A stretch of DNA of 64,000 nt from Isoetes taiwanensis (lineage: Eukaryota; Streptophyta; Lycopodiopsida; Isoetales; Isoetaceae). Numbering within the stretch: position 1 is the first letter of the stretch; each line of letters begins with the position of its first letter. This document shows positions 1 through 11,628 of this stretch, in pieces. The stretch covers positions 3,935,948 to 3,999,947 of the forward strand of contig JAJEKV010000080.1 of NCBI GenBank assembly GCA_021234155.1, written 5' to 3'. A model generated the notes under the pieces. That model was not told the DNA's origin. It did no database searches and saw nothing but the letters and a program-made list of their open reading frames with translations. The position numbers and the translations under genes were made by a program.

Positions 1-680
1 TCCCTACACATACTATCCTTGCCATGCACATTGAGTTTAAATCTCCATCTTTCCTCATGCATGTTCATAATACTACGTGGTGTGTGCCAATGCACGAGCT
101 TATCTCTAACCCATTCCCTCAATTCCTGAGAGATTCATGGTGCTGGTTTGAATCTGTTACTTTTCTCTGCATCAATAAATTTACCATGGCAAGGCTCACC
201 TTGGAGATTCTTATCCTCAAACCCTTAATAGGTAACTTGTGAGCAATCTGGGAGAAGGTAGAATTGCCTAATGGTAATATGACATTGGCAGCCTCTATGA
301 ACACTCTCTCCCCTCTCAACTCTTTTCTTGCGTGTGACAGGTTGGGTTGGTCCATTAGCAACCACGTCAGTGTTCAATGTTTTGTCCTAGAGCTCGTACG
401 TGCACCAATATCTGTTTTGAGTGTTTAAAATTAGTGCATTTGGCAGATTTCACTTATAAACTTCTTGTACTTCATTACGTGCAAGATTTTGCCTAATAGG
501 GTACTTTTCTAGGAACATTAAACACCAATGTTAAGAAAGACGTCAGTCTCATGGCCAGCAAGATAGAATGTCTGACATTTGTGTATTATCTTCTCATTCC
601 CAAACTTTCCATGACTCTTCTCTCAATATAAGCCCCAAAAGTTCATGTCCGTAATCATTATTGTGTGCTCCATTCCTCCC
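1..680. other. No supported gene
   Basis: Only short open frames occur on both strands (for example an 80-codon minus-strand frame at 119-361), and none has a recognisable motif. The stretch lies just beyond the poly(A) end of the neighbouring LINE and looks like ordinary intergenic DNA. Confidence 0.6.
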
Positions 681-2255
681 TTTTTTTTTTTGAAGGACGA
701 AAGCCAAAAAGTTTATTAATCAGATAAAAAGTACAAAATTTAGATGTCTCATCTAACTGTGTAAGCACAAAAAGATGCCACAGGAGCACGAGCCTGGAGC
801 ACAATGTACTTACTTCAGAATAGGAGACTAATGACAAGAATCAATTCGAAGATACTGAATCCAGATGCATTCCATCATTTCTGATTCAAGGGAAGAACAC
901 TCGTAAGCTGTCAATATCTTTTTCTGGACAACCGTAATAACACTGCATGCAGATGAATTAATGCCCTGAAAGACATAGGAGTCAACCGGAACCAATATGG
1001 AATGCCCTTTGTTTAGCTGGAGGCCATGCATTGGGATTGGACGCCAAGAGGATGCATTGGCAGTCCAATGCACTGTTAAACAAACCCTGTAGCCAGGACC
1101 ACGCTGGTTGAACCTCAGGATAATCAAAGAGACAATGCTCAAGAGTCTCAACGTCTAAAAGACAGAGCGAGCATACTGCAAATATGTGAGGATCGTAGTG
1201 ATGTCGGAAGGCATTAACCCACAGGCACCTGTGGATAACCTACCACTACAATACAGAGACTTTAAAGTGGAGCAACCTATCACAAAGCCATTGCCATGTA
1301 CGACACAAAGTGGGCTGTGGAACCTGTAGGTGCTGCACATCTAGCAACTAGAGGGGCTGTGGTGCTAAAAGAAGGCAATATACTGATCTGACAAAGTGCT
1401 TGCCTTTGTGAATATTTTTATGACAGTCCCATGGCACCCTTTCAGCAACACCAACTTGCACTATAAGAGGCAAATTTTCTGCGACCTTCTCCCATAGAGA
1501 TACATCCCAACGAGAGAGCAGGAACTTTGCCTGAAATTCAGGCCAAGACAGTAGGCGACCCGCTTCATACCATGCTTGAATAGAGACAACACATGCAAGA
1601 ACCCATCGTCTCTGTGTAAGGGGATGAAATGATGCTGCCAATGGAGGTGCTGAGGGGTCTGGAGGCAATGGTGCCCACCACCATGGAGTCTCCAATAGGG
1701 TGTGTATAGAGGGGCATGGCCAGAAAAGATGTCTGACCGCCTCCCATGCTATCAACAAGCCACGCAAAAATGGAGAAGCACTTGGAAAAGACTGCAGAGT
1801 CTGGAATAAAGTCCAAGGTAGGACTGGTTTGACAGCCTTCTTGCCTAGAGGGATACAGTGACCAAAAGCTTGTCTAAGAATGCGTTAACCAGGAGAGTCA
1901 TCCTCACCATTCAAGGGTCTCCAAATCAACTTTGAGATAAGCACTTTGCTCTGCAGTAAGAAGCCCATCATACCCAAACTACCTGCCCATTTTGGAAGAA
2001 TGCACTTCGACCAAGCCACCTTAACCATAGCACCTTCCTCAGTACCTGCCCAAATAAAGTTCTGAACTATTGCAATGAGCTCATGCACTTTGATCTGTGG
2101 GGCTAGCAGTAAGGATGCCATATAAACATGGGTACTACTAAGGACTGACTTGGCTACTGTAATGTGATCCACAAGAGACAACTTTACAGTGGACCACCAG
2201 AGCAAGTGCTTCTCCAAACCCTTAATGATTTCCTCCCATGCAGCTCCCATAGCAA
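681..2255 (-). mobile_element. 5'-truncated LINE (non-LTR retrotransposon)
   Basis: The minus strand carries the end of a plant LINE ORF2: the C-terminal part of a reverse transcriptase, a connecting region, and a zf-RVT type zinc-binding tail, followed by a 3' untranslated region. The untranslated region contains AATAAA and ends in a poly(A) tail, seen as an 11-T run at 681-691 on the plus strand. The ORF1 and endonuclease parts and the RT catalytic region are absent, so the copy is truncated at its 5' end near 2,255, as is usual for target-primed insertion. I could not identify a target-site duplication. The element stops just beside the left arm of the direct-repeat pair that begins at 2,269. 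Confidence 0.85.
986..2250 (-). pseudogene. LINE reverse transcriptase C-terminus with zf-RVT domain, broken
   Basis: Two minus-strand open blocks (2,250-1,885 and 1,767-1,348) and the sequence after them read as the C-terminal third of a plant LINE ORF2. The first block has the usual post-catalytic pattern (WWSTVKLSLVDHITVAKSVL, then a region around NFIWAG). Near 1,150-1,060 the frame reads CSLCLLDVETLEHCLFDYPE, which matches the zf-RVT layout C-x2-C...H-x-L-F. The frame then runs to a stop near 986. In-frame stops occur near 1,347 and 1,236, and there is another interruption between the two blocks near 1,885, so it cannot make a working protein. The catalytic FADD-type motif of LINE RTs would lie upstream and is missing. 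Confidence 0.82.
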
Positions 2256-2268
2256 CATGAATTTTATA

Positions 2269-2736
2269 TTGAAATTAATTAAATGACTACGTTTATATTT
2301 TAATAAAAAAAAATAGTTTATTACTGATTAATATCAATATACTTTATTGTACCAATAATAAATTGGTCAATAGCTATTATTAAAACACTTACTTTATCAT
2401 TTATTAATAAAAAGTGTTAAATTTCATAAATTGTCAAATTCTCATAATGGTTTCTAAGTCAATTGCTTATCAACCCATCAGATTTTATTTAGAAATTATC
2501 ATGTCACTGAAAGTTGAAATTTTATGATCTCAAAATAACTATTTATAAATAGATTCAAGTGAAAATTAGTTCGGAAAGCAATTTTATTTTTTGATCACCA
2601 TTATAGTTTAAATTTAAAGATAAACTTACATAATTAAAACTTATAAAAAATTTAACAATCCAGAAGAATTAAACAATACATATATTCTTATAATGGCGTC
2701 CTTGAAGTGTTATCTATTAAATCTACATAAGTCTAA
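2269..2736. repeat. Left member of a ~480-bp direct repeat pair
   Basis: AT-rich sequence of about 470 bp that recurs in the same orientation at 4,283-4,776. Matching landmarks include CAATAGCTATTATTAAAAC, TCGGAAAGCAATTTTATTTT and GTGTTATCTATTAAATCT. The two copies differ by many substitutions and small indels, roughly 10-15% by eye, so they are old. Such a pair around about 1.5 kb could be the LTRs of a small non-autonomous retroelement, or two copies of a dispersed AT-rich repeat. Confidence 0.75.
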
Positions 2737-3406
2737 GCTATATAATAAATCTAAATAGGGGCTCAAATTATGGATAATAGATAGCCTGGACAAGTTAAAA
2801 AAAGTTGCTTCTCCACTGCAATTAGAGATGCAACGCGTTATTTTGTGTTATAGAGCTCTTTATTTTTTACTGTACATCCATAAAAAGACAACCGTGTTAT
2901 TCTTTTGTGCCATCTGTTAGCAAGTACATGCACGAACTTTGTTCTCATATAGCAGTTTTAGAATCAAACTTCCGTAGATAATTTTGCAATGAATAGAATT
3001 AGGGCAGAGATATAAAAAAAATTTACATTTGATTTGGACTGCTTGTGTCTAAATAACACTCTAAATGACAAACAATAGAGGGCAACATTTCATGAAAAAT
3101 GTCCAAAAATAGAGCTTATTTGCTATGTTCAATCTCTAATTACAAATTGAGAACAAAGAAAGAAGTGTTTAAAGACACAATCAAGTTATGTAGCGATTCA
3201 TAGTTACAGTCATGGGACTTAATAAGATTTGCAAACGACATGTCATTTGGTTGACTAAAACTCTCTAAAGTTAATTTTATCCACCTATATTTCCTCTTCT
3301 TTGCAACGCTACTTACTAACAATAAAAACTAATAATAAGAACTCACTTTTGAATACCTATACATATCCTCAATCGAGATCCATCTAATTTTCTTTGGATA
3401 CAAAGC

Positions 3407-3730
3407 TCACTTGGAAGACCTATACATATCCGCAATCGAGATGCATCTAAGTTTCTTTAGATCTAAGACTTTTAATAAGGAGATGCAATCATTTTTTATG
3501 CTTCTAATCTTCAACGAAGCTAAAGCTAAAGCCTTTAAGCTTTTAATTGTTTCAGTATCAGCCACAAGTTCACCATGGAGGTCAAAGCTTGATTTGGCGT
3601 ATGCTTTCTCTGCAATGAGAAGCTGCATATGTGGATGTATCTTAATCTTTGCAAAGATAGAAGTGAAACTGCAAAAGCTCTCAGTGAGCTCATCATGAAC
3701 GACGCGAGAAAAACTGCACTGCAGCGGCAT
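3407..3730 (-). CDS. Hypothetical open frame, doubtful
   Basis: A 107-codon minus-strand frame, Leu/Lys/Ser rich, with no motif I recognise. Its C-terminal residues (KKLRCISIADMYR) are repeated in a related form just downstream (KKIRWISIEDMYR) because of the short DNA duplication at 3,355-3,472, so it may be a real coding remnant. A 95-codon frame on the opposite strand overlaps it at 3,411-3,698. Strand and reality are both uncertain. Confidence 0.2.
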   Translation of the reverse strand: MPLQCSFSRVVHDELTESFCSFTSIFAKIKIHPHMQLLIAEKAYAKSSFDLHGELVADTETIKSLKALALASLKIRSIKNDCISLLKVLDLKKLRCISIADMYRSSK

Positions 3731-3824
3731 AGAAATGCTGTTGATGTGGAAATAAGAAGTGCTTCATGGCGGAAAGTCGTCTAAAAAAGATTCTCGAGGT
3801 TCTTTGGTGTATGAATAGAATAGA

Positions 3825-4226
3825 ATGGAAGAGATTCCCCCAGGTTCTTTGTTGTATGAGTGGAAGTCAATCTTAGTTCCCTTATATCGGAATCTTACAG
3901 TTTACCAGAAAAAAGACAAAAAACCCTTGAATGCGAATCAGATTAGCTTAGAACAATATGCGTCCTGTCAGATAAAAATTTTCCCTTCTTATAGGCTTTC
4001 TAACCTTCAATTGTTTCTGACCCTAGAAGTGAATACCGTGATTTGGGGAGTTCAGAACTTTTTAAAAGGAGAGAGGCTGGGTTATTTTTTTGAAGATATG
4101 AAGTTGCATATAGAGCCGCAGAATGATATTGATCTTGTTTCAGAAGTCACGCTTAACAATGACAAAGAAAAGAGATTTGAAATCAGTTCAAGCAGAAGCG
4201 ATGCTGGCGGGTGTGGGTTCAAGTAA
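3825..4226 (+). CDS. Hypothetical 133-codon open frame
   Basis: The longest open frame between the two direct repeats. It starts in a sequence that is itself partly duplicated (CAGGTTCTTTGTTGTATGAG at about 3,841 echoes GAGGTTCTTTGGTGTATGAA at about 3,797). The product is mixed in composition with no signal peptide or membrane segment that I can see, and I recognise no domain. It stops about 56 bases before the right-hand repeat. It could be a fragment of a captured host gene or a chance frame. Confidence 0.25.
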   Translation: MEEIPPGSLLYEWKSILVPLYRNLTVYQKKDKKPLNANQISLEQYASCQIKIFPSYRLSNLQLFLTLEVNTVIWGVQNFLKGERLGYFFEDMKLHIEPQNDIDLVSEVTLNNDKEKRFEISSSRSDAGGCGFK

Positions 4227-4282
4227 ACTTCATATAATTAAAATGTTATTTTCCTAAAATATTTTAAGAAGAAAACTTTAGA

Positions 4283-4776
4283 TTGAAATTATTAAATGAT
4301 TATGTTTATGTTCTTTTCTTAAAAAATAGTTTATTGCTGATTAGTTTCAATATATTTTATTCTACCAATAATAAATTGTTCAATAGCTATTATTAAAACA
4401 TTAACTTTATCATTAATTAATTTCAACCTAAAACTTCAAATTGTAAAATTCAAAAATTGTGGAATTCTAATAATAGTTTCTAAGTCAATCGCTTATCAAC
4501 CCATGAGATTTCAATTAGAAATCATAATGATTGCCACGTTAAATCATTGAAAGTGAAAATTTTATGTTCTTGAAATATCTAATTGTAAATAGATTCAAGT
4601 AAAAATTAATTCGGAAAGCAATTTTATTTTTTGATAATTATTACAGTTTAAATTTAAAAATAAACTTATATAATGAAAACTTATAAAAAATCTAACAACC
4701 AAGAAGAATTAAACAATTCATATATTCTTTTTATCGCCTCCTTAAAGTGTTATCTATTAAATCTGAATAAGTCCAA
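4283..4776. repeat. Right member of the ~480-bp direct repeat pair
   Basis: Direct repeat of 2,269-2,736, in the same order and orientation throughout, slightly longer because of small insertions (for example extra bases around 4,500-4,560). The distance from left start to right start is about 2.0 kb. Confidence 0.75.
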
Positions 4777-6071
4777 GTTTTGTTGAATGTGTCATTTAAC
4801 TTATTGCAAGTGATATAGGACTGTATATGCCATCCGACTTTGACATATTTCCTTCTGCTGTATTCTCTTACATATGATAAAGTGTGCTCTTTAACACCAG
4901 ACCTGTCCCATGATGGACTATTAAAGGGCATTTTGAAGGTTCACAAAAAAAATCATATAAAATAAAAAACACAAAAACTAGCTAAACCCTTTTTAGGAGT
5001 TTATATATGGTAGTCATGCTTCACGTGAAAAATACACAAAAATGTATCAGCTCCCATTTCTATGAGTTATGCTCTAGCAAACCCAAGGGGGTCAAGTACC
5101 AAAAGCTTCATGTTCACACAAAGTAAAACTGTCTTGACGAAAAGATTTTTTTTATTTTTTTGGTTATAATGTTATTTTTTTACACGAGATATAGAGCAAG
5201 GCACAAAAAACTATATCTCAATTCGAAGTCTGTGAAGGACGATAGAGCAATTCAAACATGACAGGGTCAAAACTGTCCTCTGCCTTCTGAGAACCAGTAC
5301 TGGTTCCCCGAAAGCAGTTGTGGTATAAAAACAATAACTTTCAGAAGGAGATCAATTTTGAGTTCAAATTTGGCATATAAGTAGTTCACGAGGTCCTCCA
5401 TCCTATAAAAATATTTGTTGTAGGTCCTCCATCCTATAAAAATATTTGTTGAGTTTGAATTTGATGTTTTGACTTTTACTTCTATTTTCAATTTTAGGTA
5501 ATTTATACAAATGGATAGCATTGCTACATATAACTCTAGGTTATCCTCCAAAAAATCACATTATGAAGGCTTATAGGGATATGAAACCAATGCAAAAACA
5601 AGCTCATGGAAAGAGCAAAAGATATTGCCCATTACTGGTCCATACTTCATTTAAAAATTGATAATATCCTTATGTTAGTCCATTTCAAGTTGAGTTTTGG
5701 GACACGAGCAGCTCTTGGACCAATTTGTTCACAAAAAATATTTGTTGTTCATTACCTTTAGGATTGTACTAGAATAGATAGCATCAATTATATTAAATCT
5801 TCCATGTTTATTCTAGATTTGTGCCCTAAGGTGTGACTTTACAGAATCACATCCTCAAAATATCTCATGTTAAGAAACCAATGCAAAAAAAAACCAAGGA
5901 AAAATATGAAAAACTTTTACTATAAAAAATCAAGATAGACCGCTATTTGCAGTCCAGTTGCAGACCATTATTGGTCCAAATAAATAAAAGTTTAAAAATC
6001 ATTAATGGTGCCACCTTAATCAATTTTGCTCTCAACTTTCACATATCGTTTAGGACAAAATTAGTTGATTA
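4777..6071. other. No supported gene; contains one short tandem duplication
   Basis: AT-rich intergenic DNA. A 31-bp segment is tandemly duplicated at about 5,391-5,451 (shared core TCCTCCATCCTATAAAAATA), which creates a repeated peptide in an otherwise unremarkable minus-strand frame at 5,267-5,551. I recognise nothing else. Confidence 0.55.
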
Positions 6072-6081
6072 CTAGTAATTG

Positions 6082-6100
6082 TGCCCAGCGGTGCTGGGCA
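6082..6100 (-). other. Helitron-type 3' terminal hairpin
   Basis: Perfect inverted repeat with a 3-base loop, six bases before the CTAG end at 6,072. This arrangement is diagnostic for Helitron 3' ends, where the hairpin acts as a replication stop signal. Confidence 0.7.
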
Positions 6101-6460
6101 TAAGTTGGGAGCCAGTGAATGTTTTTGCCGAAATGAGAAAAGCGTCTAGTAATAATTCAACTTTAAGTAGCTTTTGTAACCAAGTGCAATGTTGTAGACC
6201 TACATTTGGCCCCTAGAATGATCCACAAACGTAGTGAAAACATAGTGTGGGAATGCAGTGTTTGTCGTGAAGGCCTATAATAATTGATGGTTGTAGACAT
6301 TATCATTTGGATTAGACATTATCATTCGCTTCTATATTAAAATGTATTATGATCTCCATATCTAATGATTAATCTTGATATGACTTGTAGTTGGAACCAT
6401 GTAGTAATGCATACTCTTATCAAGGTGGGAAGGGGTAAGGAAAAGCAAGACCAAGACTAC

Positions 6461-7690
6461 CACTTACAAAATTCCATGCAAAAACATTGATAAGAAACTT
6501 CACAACGAAGGCAGAACCAGTGATTACTTTAATATTGTGCATGGCAATTTATGGCTACTTGTAAACTCTATATTTATATCTCCCAATATCTGATTCAAGA
6601 CTAATCTGAGAAAATGGCATATTTATAGAATTTGAATGACAAAAAGAAGAAGAAAATACTTCAGTTGCAGACATAGTTGCCTGAAAAACATCTTGAATGA
6701 TTGCCATGTCCATTGCAGTAGCAAAATTCACAGATGCCTGCTTCTTATGTTGGTTGAGAAACACATTTTTTAGGGAAACAGATGGATTGGTCTCTTGAAT
6801 ATACCAGCCATTCGTATAGGAATTCTACACATCCTTTTAGTAATGGGTATGTTGTTTCCAATGTTGTAGGCAATACTTATTCCCCTTCAAATCTGCAAAA
6901 TAGTCACACAGTTCTGCATAAGTCTTGAAAAGATAAATGAGAGATTTGAATTGACAAAAATGCTCACCTCTTATTATTATTAAGGTTGCCACGTCCTTGA
7001 AGACTGACACACGTTCTGGAACTTGCAGATTGACCTGCCTCAATCCAACTGGTTCTTTCTCGTTTTTGAAACACCCTCCTTCATCCAGCTCCGCAAAATG
7101 TGAGTTGAGTTCTCAACTTAATTGGAAAAGTAGCTGTCTAATATGTTGAGAATATAATCACCATATAATTGCTGCTTAACTATAAATTGTTCAGTTATTG
7201 CCCATCTTTCCTAAAAAAAGATACTGTTTGCTAAATGTTGAACAACAATCAAATATAGAATGAAGGCATACCTGAGTATTGATGGCCATGTTATTGCATT
7301 CCAAAGCTTCCATCTTTCTGCTCTATGGCATCAATTTAACTCCTTCGATAGGAATACCAAAGGAAAAGCGAGATGCCAAAGAAAAGTGAGTACCTCATTG
7401 CTAACATCTCTAGCCATCTTAGCTTCTTCTATAGAGGTCGAGCCATAAGCAACAATCATGCCAGCATCAAGATGGGTAAAGGAACAGGCTTAAGCTTATT
7501 AGAAACAGCTCTGGGAACAACATCCAGAGCTATTGTGTTTCTTCATCAGTTTTAAGTTTAAGAAGTGGAAATTGCTTAAAACAAATAGCTAGACCTTTCT
7601 CATCTCCAAGAAAGCCTCCTGTAAGACCTAGAAGCTCCTTCTCACGGCGTTGCCAGATTGAGGCAGAGACTCATATATTGAAGAATTCGA
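6461..7690 (-). pseudogene. Exon-like fragments of an unidentified host gene (copy A)
   Basis: Several short minus-strand blocks read like exons of one gene and recur in copy B. In gene order they include REKELLGLTGGFLGDEKGLA (about 7,650-7,560), then MIVAYGSTSIEEAKMARDVS followed by NE and a GT donor at 7,393/7,392, then EPVGLRQVNLQVPERVSVFK (about 7,070-6,990), then the region of EFLYEWLVAL and LNQHKKQASVNFATAMDMAI (about 6,830-6,680). In copy A about 23 bp are missing near 6,805 relative to copy B, which breaks the last block. I do not recognise the protein. The lack of a continuous frame and the position between Helitron ends suggest captured, decayed gene fragments. Confidence 0.45.
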
Positions 7691-9884
7691 AGAAGAATAA
7701 AAAGTAGACAAATCAAAGCTAGGAGTGGATGCACCGTTTGATGCAATCCGTCTGGCAAGTAGAAAGTGTTTTTGTATTCAAGCTGTGGCTCTTGTTAGGG
7801 TTTCAGGGCCAACAATAGAAAATAACTTGTGGTGATTTTTGGCTCTTTTTAATCAAGTTCGTCCAATATAAAAGGTCCTGGCGTGGACCATGGTATTAGC
7901 AAATCCTGCCCGTCCGAATTAGGGCTGGATGCAAAACGGACACATACTATAAACATTATAATATAGGATGTTAGCTTGCATAATTTAAGGGTAAGGTTGC
8001 AGCACAAAAAATTAAGAATTTATAGGGTATTTATGACCAATTGAACCTACATGGACTTTCACTTACACCTTTCAAAAATCATGTAATCGAAGCTAAAAAG
8101 CTATAGTATCATTCTATGGGGAAAAATGAATAAGGCTAGTGAGAGATATATGTTTTATACAATTGGTCTCGTGGACCATACATGGTGATCCGTGTTTATA
8201 TAACTTAAAACCTTAGAAATAACATGTTACTTTAACATGCAACTAGAGATTTCTATTCCCAAGAAAGGTTTGTATCTGTAGAAAATATAATATACATGAA
8301 AGATAACTTACATGTACTATTGTTCTACTTGGATGACAATGCTTTATAGCAAAGAATAATGAGATATGAAGTTTATGCTAGTAAGAAATAAGCAGATTTC
8401 ATGGTATTTTTTTCAACAAGGCCATACAAACTATATAAGAGATCTCTGTATATGTCATTTCTCACATTTTGAACTATTTTAAAGGCATATTTGGGGAAAA
8501 GTAGTGTCTCTTTCTATGAACCAAAGAAGCATAGATGAAATGTTATTTATCATAGCTAAACTTCACAACATCCACTTTAATTCATCAATAAACATCACTA
8601 ACTTAATCATTGTGGAGTTTTGGACCTATAATTTTGGAGTTGATCCAATTTTTTATGCTCTAATGTGTTAATCTGGCTGTTGTACATCATGTTTGAATTC
8701 CAAAAATTGCATGGTTACACCCTAGTTACACTATATGTAAGTTGATAAGAGTTATGTTCTATGTAGATATAAATAGAAGGCATCATTTATTACCCACATG
8801 GCATTATGGATGGTTGTTATTGAAGCATTTTAACATATACTTTTATCCAGAATTCTGTATAGTAGATTCTTTTAATAAATATTGAGGTTAACATGACTTA
8901 TGGAGACCCCAAAAAATCATGAAACTATAGCTTGTGTAGTTAGCAACTCACGGTCACAAGAATTAAATCAAAACTTGTTATAATGAGAGAGAGATAATTG
9001 TTGAACCTCAAGCAGTTATTTTGACCAAAATAGGGTTTGGCGGCTTCCACCCATGTCAGATGATAGCCAGAAAACATGGGAACATAAAACTCAATGTGTT
9101 CTATGATAAACATGCAAATACATCCAACTTTAGCAACATTTAGTTCACTTTATGCTAGAAATATCAAAGAAAGCAGTCCTGCACTGGTGCAAAAACTTAA
9201 AATATTTTAAAAAAATAACATTTTAATCATACGAAGTTTACCGCTTGCCTCATGGTTGCTCCTCATAATTTGTTATCCCAATTTCAGAATCTCCTCTTTC
9301 TTAAATCTTTTTATAAAGGCAAACAGACACATTCTTGGTGTGGATCGAAAAAAAGGAGGGCCTCCTTTTTTCAAGGAACTTTTTGCCTTTAAATAGCCTT
9401 TTCAAAGGACGATTCACAATGCATGGCCAAATTTTGCGATTTTGCAATTCAGTAATTTACAGCTTCTCATAGCTGAAGCAACTAATTTACGACAGTTCTC
9501 ATAAGCCGCATGGGGAGGAGTTTGATTCGTAAACTCGTAAGTGAAGTAATGAATGTGAATTTCTTTAGTACTAGTTGTGCATGGGTACTTTCAACATAAA
9601 CTTGGGCAGAATTTGGTAGCGATTATTGCTGATACAAAAAAATGTCTATCTTTCACCAGAAAATAATGAAGATATAGAAGAGGAAATTATTTTTTGCAAG
9701 GAGGAGCCAAACTCAGTATGAAGCCCTCTGTCATACTTTGGAAAGAGAACTTCTGTTGCAAGGGCACCATCAAGTGGACTCTAATGGCTGAACTTAACAT
9801 CAAGGCATTAACCAACATTCAATTAAATTGAAATTATGTCTTAATTTTGGGACAAATTTCATATTGCATGTTTTTAATAGCATA
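7691..9884. other. No supported gene (copy A)
   Basis: AT-rich, non-coding sequence almost identical to about 22,200-24,409 in copy B. It includes the candidate Helitron 5' end at 8,146. No long open frame and no recognised motif. Confidence 0.6.
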
Positions 9885-9914
9885 CTAGTAATGGTGCCCA
9901 ACGTTGCTGGGCAT
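9885..9914 (-). mobile_element. Helitron-type 3' end (copy A)
   Basis: On the minus strand the sequence reads TGCCCAGCA-ACG-TTGGGCA, CCATTA, CTAG, then T. It closely matches the terminus at 6,072 with one stem mismatch that fits CpG decay. The element would extend to higher coordinates. Its 5' TC end was not identified with confidence, so only the terminus is annotated. A 93-codon minus-strand frame overlaps it (9,874-10,155) and is probably chance. Confidence 0.6.
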
Positions 9915-11628
9915 AATTTTGGAACGTATAAATATTAGAACCTGTGTATTTCCATATACAGTAACTTCTAGGCCATTGGAGTTGTTGTTCATTGTGTGTT
10001 GCACCTTTACCTATAGCTACTTTAAAAGTACTTTGCACCTTAAAAAATACTTGGATGCTGTTAATTGCGTTTGCACATAAAATATGAAACACGTGCTCAT
10101 GAGTCTTGCTAATTAAATATGAAACATTACAAAAGATAAAATATGAACATTGCAAAGGATGAAAGATCGGGTCAATGGATTATCTTATCCCATGTGTGCC
10201 TATTGTAATATTGTAGGAAACAAAGCTTTATTTTGAACCATTAACAAAGTGTGTTGCAAAACAATAGTAACATAGAATTTTATCAATCCATTATCCATGT
10301 TAAGGAGTAAGAAAGCCATTGTCGCAAGCCACTGTTCGATGCTTTTGCTCCCATTAAGGAGTGAGCAAACCATTGTCCCATGCTTCTATTCACGTTCATA
10401 GTTACCATTGTCCCAAGCCAAAGAGAAAAATAAGTTCATTTTTTTTTCTAACATGGCATAGAAGAATACGGGTGGAATCTCAACATTAAATCATGTTCTT
10501 AGGAGGAATTTCAACATTAAATCATGTTCTCAAAAGACATGGCATAGCAGAATGTTAGTGAAATTTCAACATAATCATGTTCTCAAGTTTGAGTGACACA
10601 CCATCTCATCATAACAGGACACTGCCTTTTACAATATATCTGCATTGTAAAACTCACAATTCTTGGTAATTGATATCATAGAGCTACTGCTTTTATCGCA
10701 GGGCCAAGGATCTAATTAGTTTTAAAGAATTTGTGGTAGCACGGTAAATGGGTTAAATAGACATGGAATTTCCTTCTTCATTATTGGGATAAGAAAGAGA
10801 GGCATGTTATATAGAAAAATCAAGCAAGTAAATAGAATGCCTTGAAGATACCAATTGGCCATATTCATCGCTTCTTATATGTTTTATTTCTTCATGCCCA
10901 CCAAATTTAAGCACCCCATCTCCAAAGTTAGGTGTTAAAAAGCATTTTGTGAGCACCTTAGACCTTTTATTTTCATATCCACAACCTAGCTTGACCTCAA
11001 AATCTAAGTAGAATTGCTTGGAAGGAAGGCCCAAAATTTGAAGATATCGAGGCGCCCACTATGAGAACTGTACCATCTTTTCATATTAATGAGGCGCCTT
11101 ATCGCATTAAAAGTCGTAGATGTTTCTGCAATTCCTTAGTCAACTCCTCATTTCTTATATTGAACTGCATGATGTCTAAGCGAAAGTTCATATACGACTA
11201 TGGGATAGAGGTGGTGTATGCCACTCAAAGTGATTTTGAACCTGCAAGAAAAACGAATTAGGATTTAAAACATGTCATCATCTAAGATAATTTATGCCTA
11301 TTTCTGGAATTGAAAATTTTTCTGAATGGCTAGCATGACCCTTTGTTCTGCAGAATGTATACATGCAGTTTGTTGCCCTTATGAAAATTAATGTGAAGGA
11401 AGATGCAAAGAAGAGAACTTACTTGTAGCAGACCTTCATGCGATGCATGGTACGTTGATCTGTGATAGGCTACATAGTAGACTTCGAATCAAAAGCATCT
11501 TGTTCTCTCAAGAAAAGAGCAAAATTCTGCAATTCATGACATCATTAAAGGATAAGACATAATAATCAGATGGAATTACTGCAAGAAATTGTTTGAACTT
11601 TAGTTTATGGACAACAAATCTTAACAAA
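9915..11628. other. Non-coding stretch with short repeats (copy A)
   Basis: Presumed body of the Helitron ending at 9,885 and the spacer before the DUF7869-like gene. It contains a short degenerate repeat: the motif TCAACATTAAATCATGTTCT occurs at about 10,478 and 10,509 and again in shortened form near 10,566. A related pair AAGGAGTRAG...CCATTGTC occurs at about 10,300-10,390. A 75-codon minus-strand frame at 10,807-11,034 is broken by indels in copy B and is not supported. Confidence 0.5.

Larger units (their letters stand above)
2737..4282. other. Segment enclosed by the direct repeats
   Basis: About 1.5 kb between the two direct repeats. I see no reverse transcriptase, integrase, protease or gag zinc-knuckle motif. 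It holds two open frames described separately and a short duplication in which about 56 bases at 3,355-3,410 recur at 3,417-3,472 (shared core CCTATACATATCC...CAATCGAGATSCATCTAA). If the flanking repeats are LTRs this would be the internal region of a TRIM- or LARD-like element. No primer-binding site was recognised. Confidence 0.45.
6072..8146 (-). mobile_element. Candidate Helitron carrying gene fragments
   Basis: Read on the minus strand, the 3' end is a perfect 8-bp hairpin (TGCCCAGC-ACC-GCTGGGCA, plus-strand 6,082-6,100), a short spacer, CTAG at 6,075-6,072, then host T. This is the standard Helitron 3' terminus. A plausible 5' end (host A, then TCTCTCACTAGCC) lies at 8,146. If both are right the element is about 2.1 kb, encodes no Rep/helicase and is non-autonomous, and the broken exon-like blocks at 6,555-7,690 are captured host sequence. 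The 3' end is well supported because the same terminus recurs at 9,885, 24,410 and 40,616. The 5' end is only a guess. Confidence 0.5.

Noticed and set aside
9565-9590. TACTAGTTGTGCATGGGTAC as a fifth Helitron end
   Set aside because: It has CTAG but no complementary hairpin next to it.
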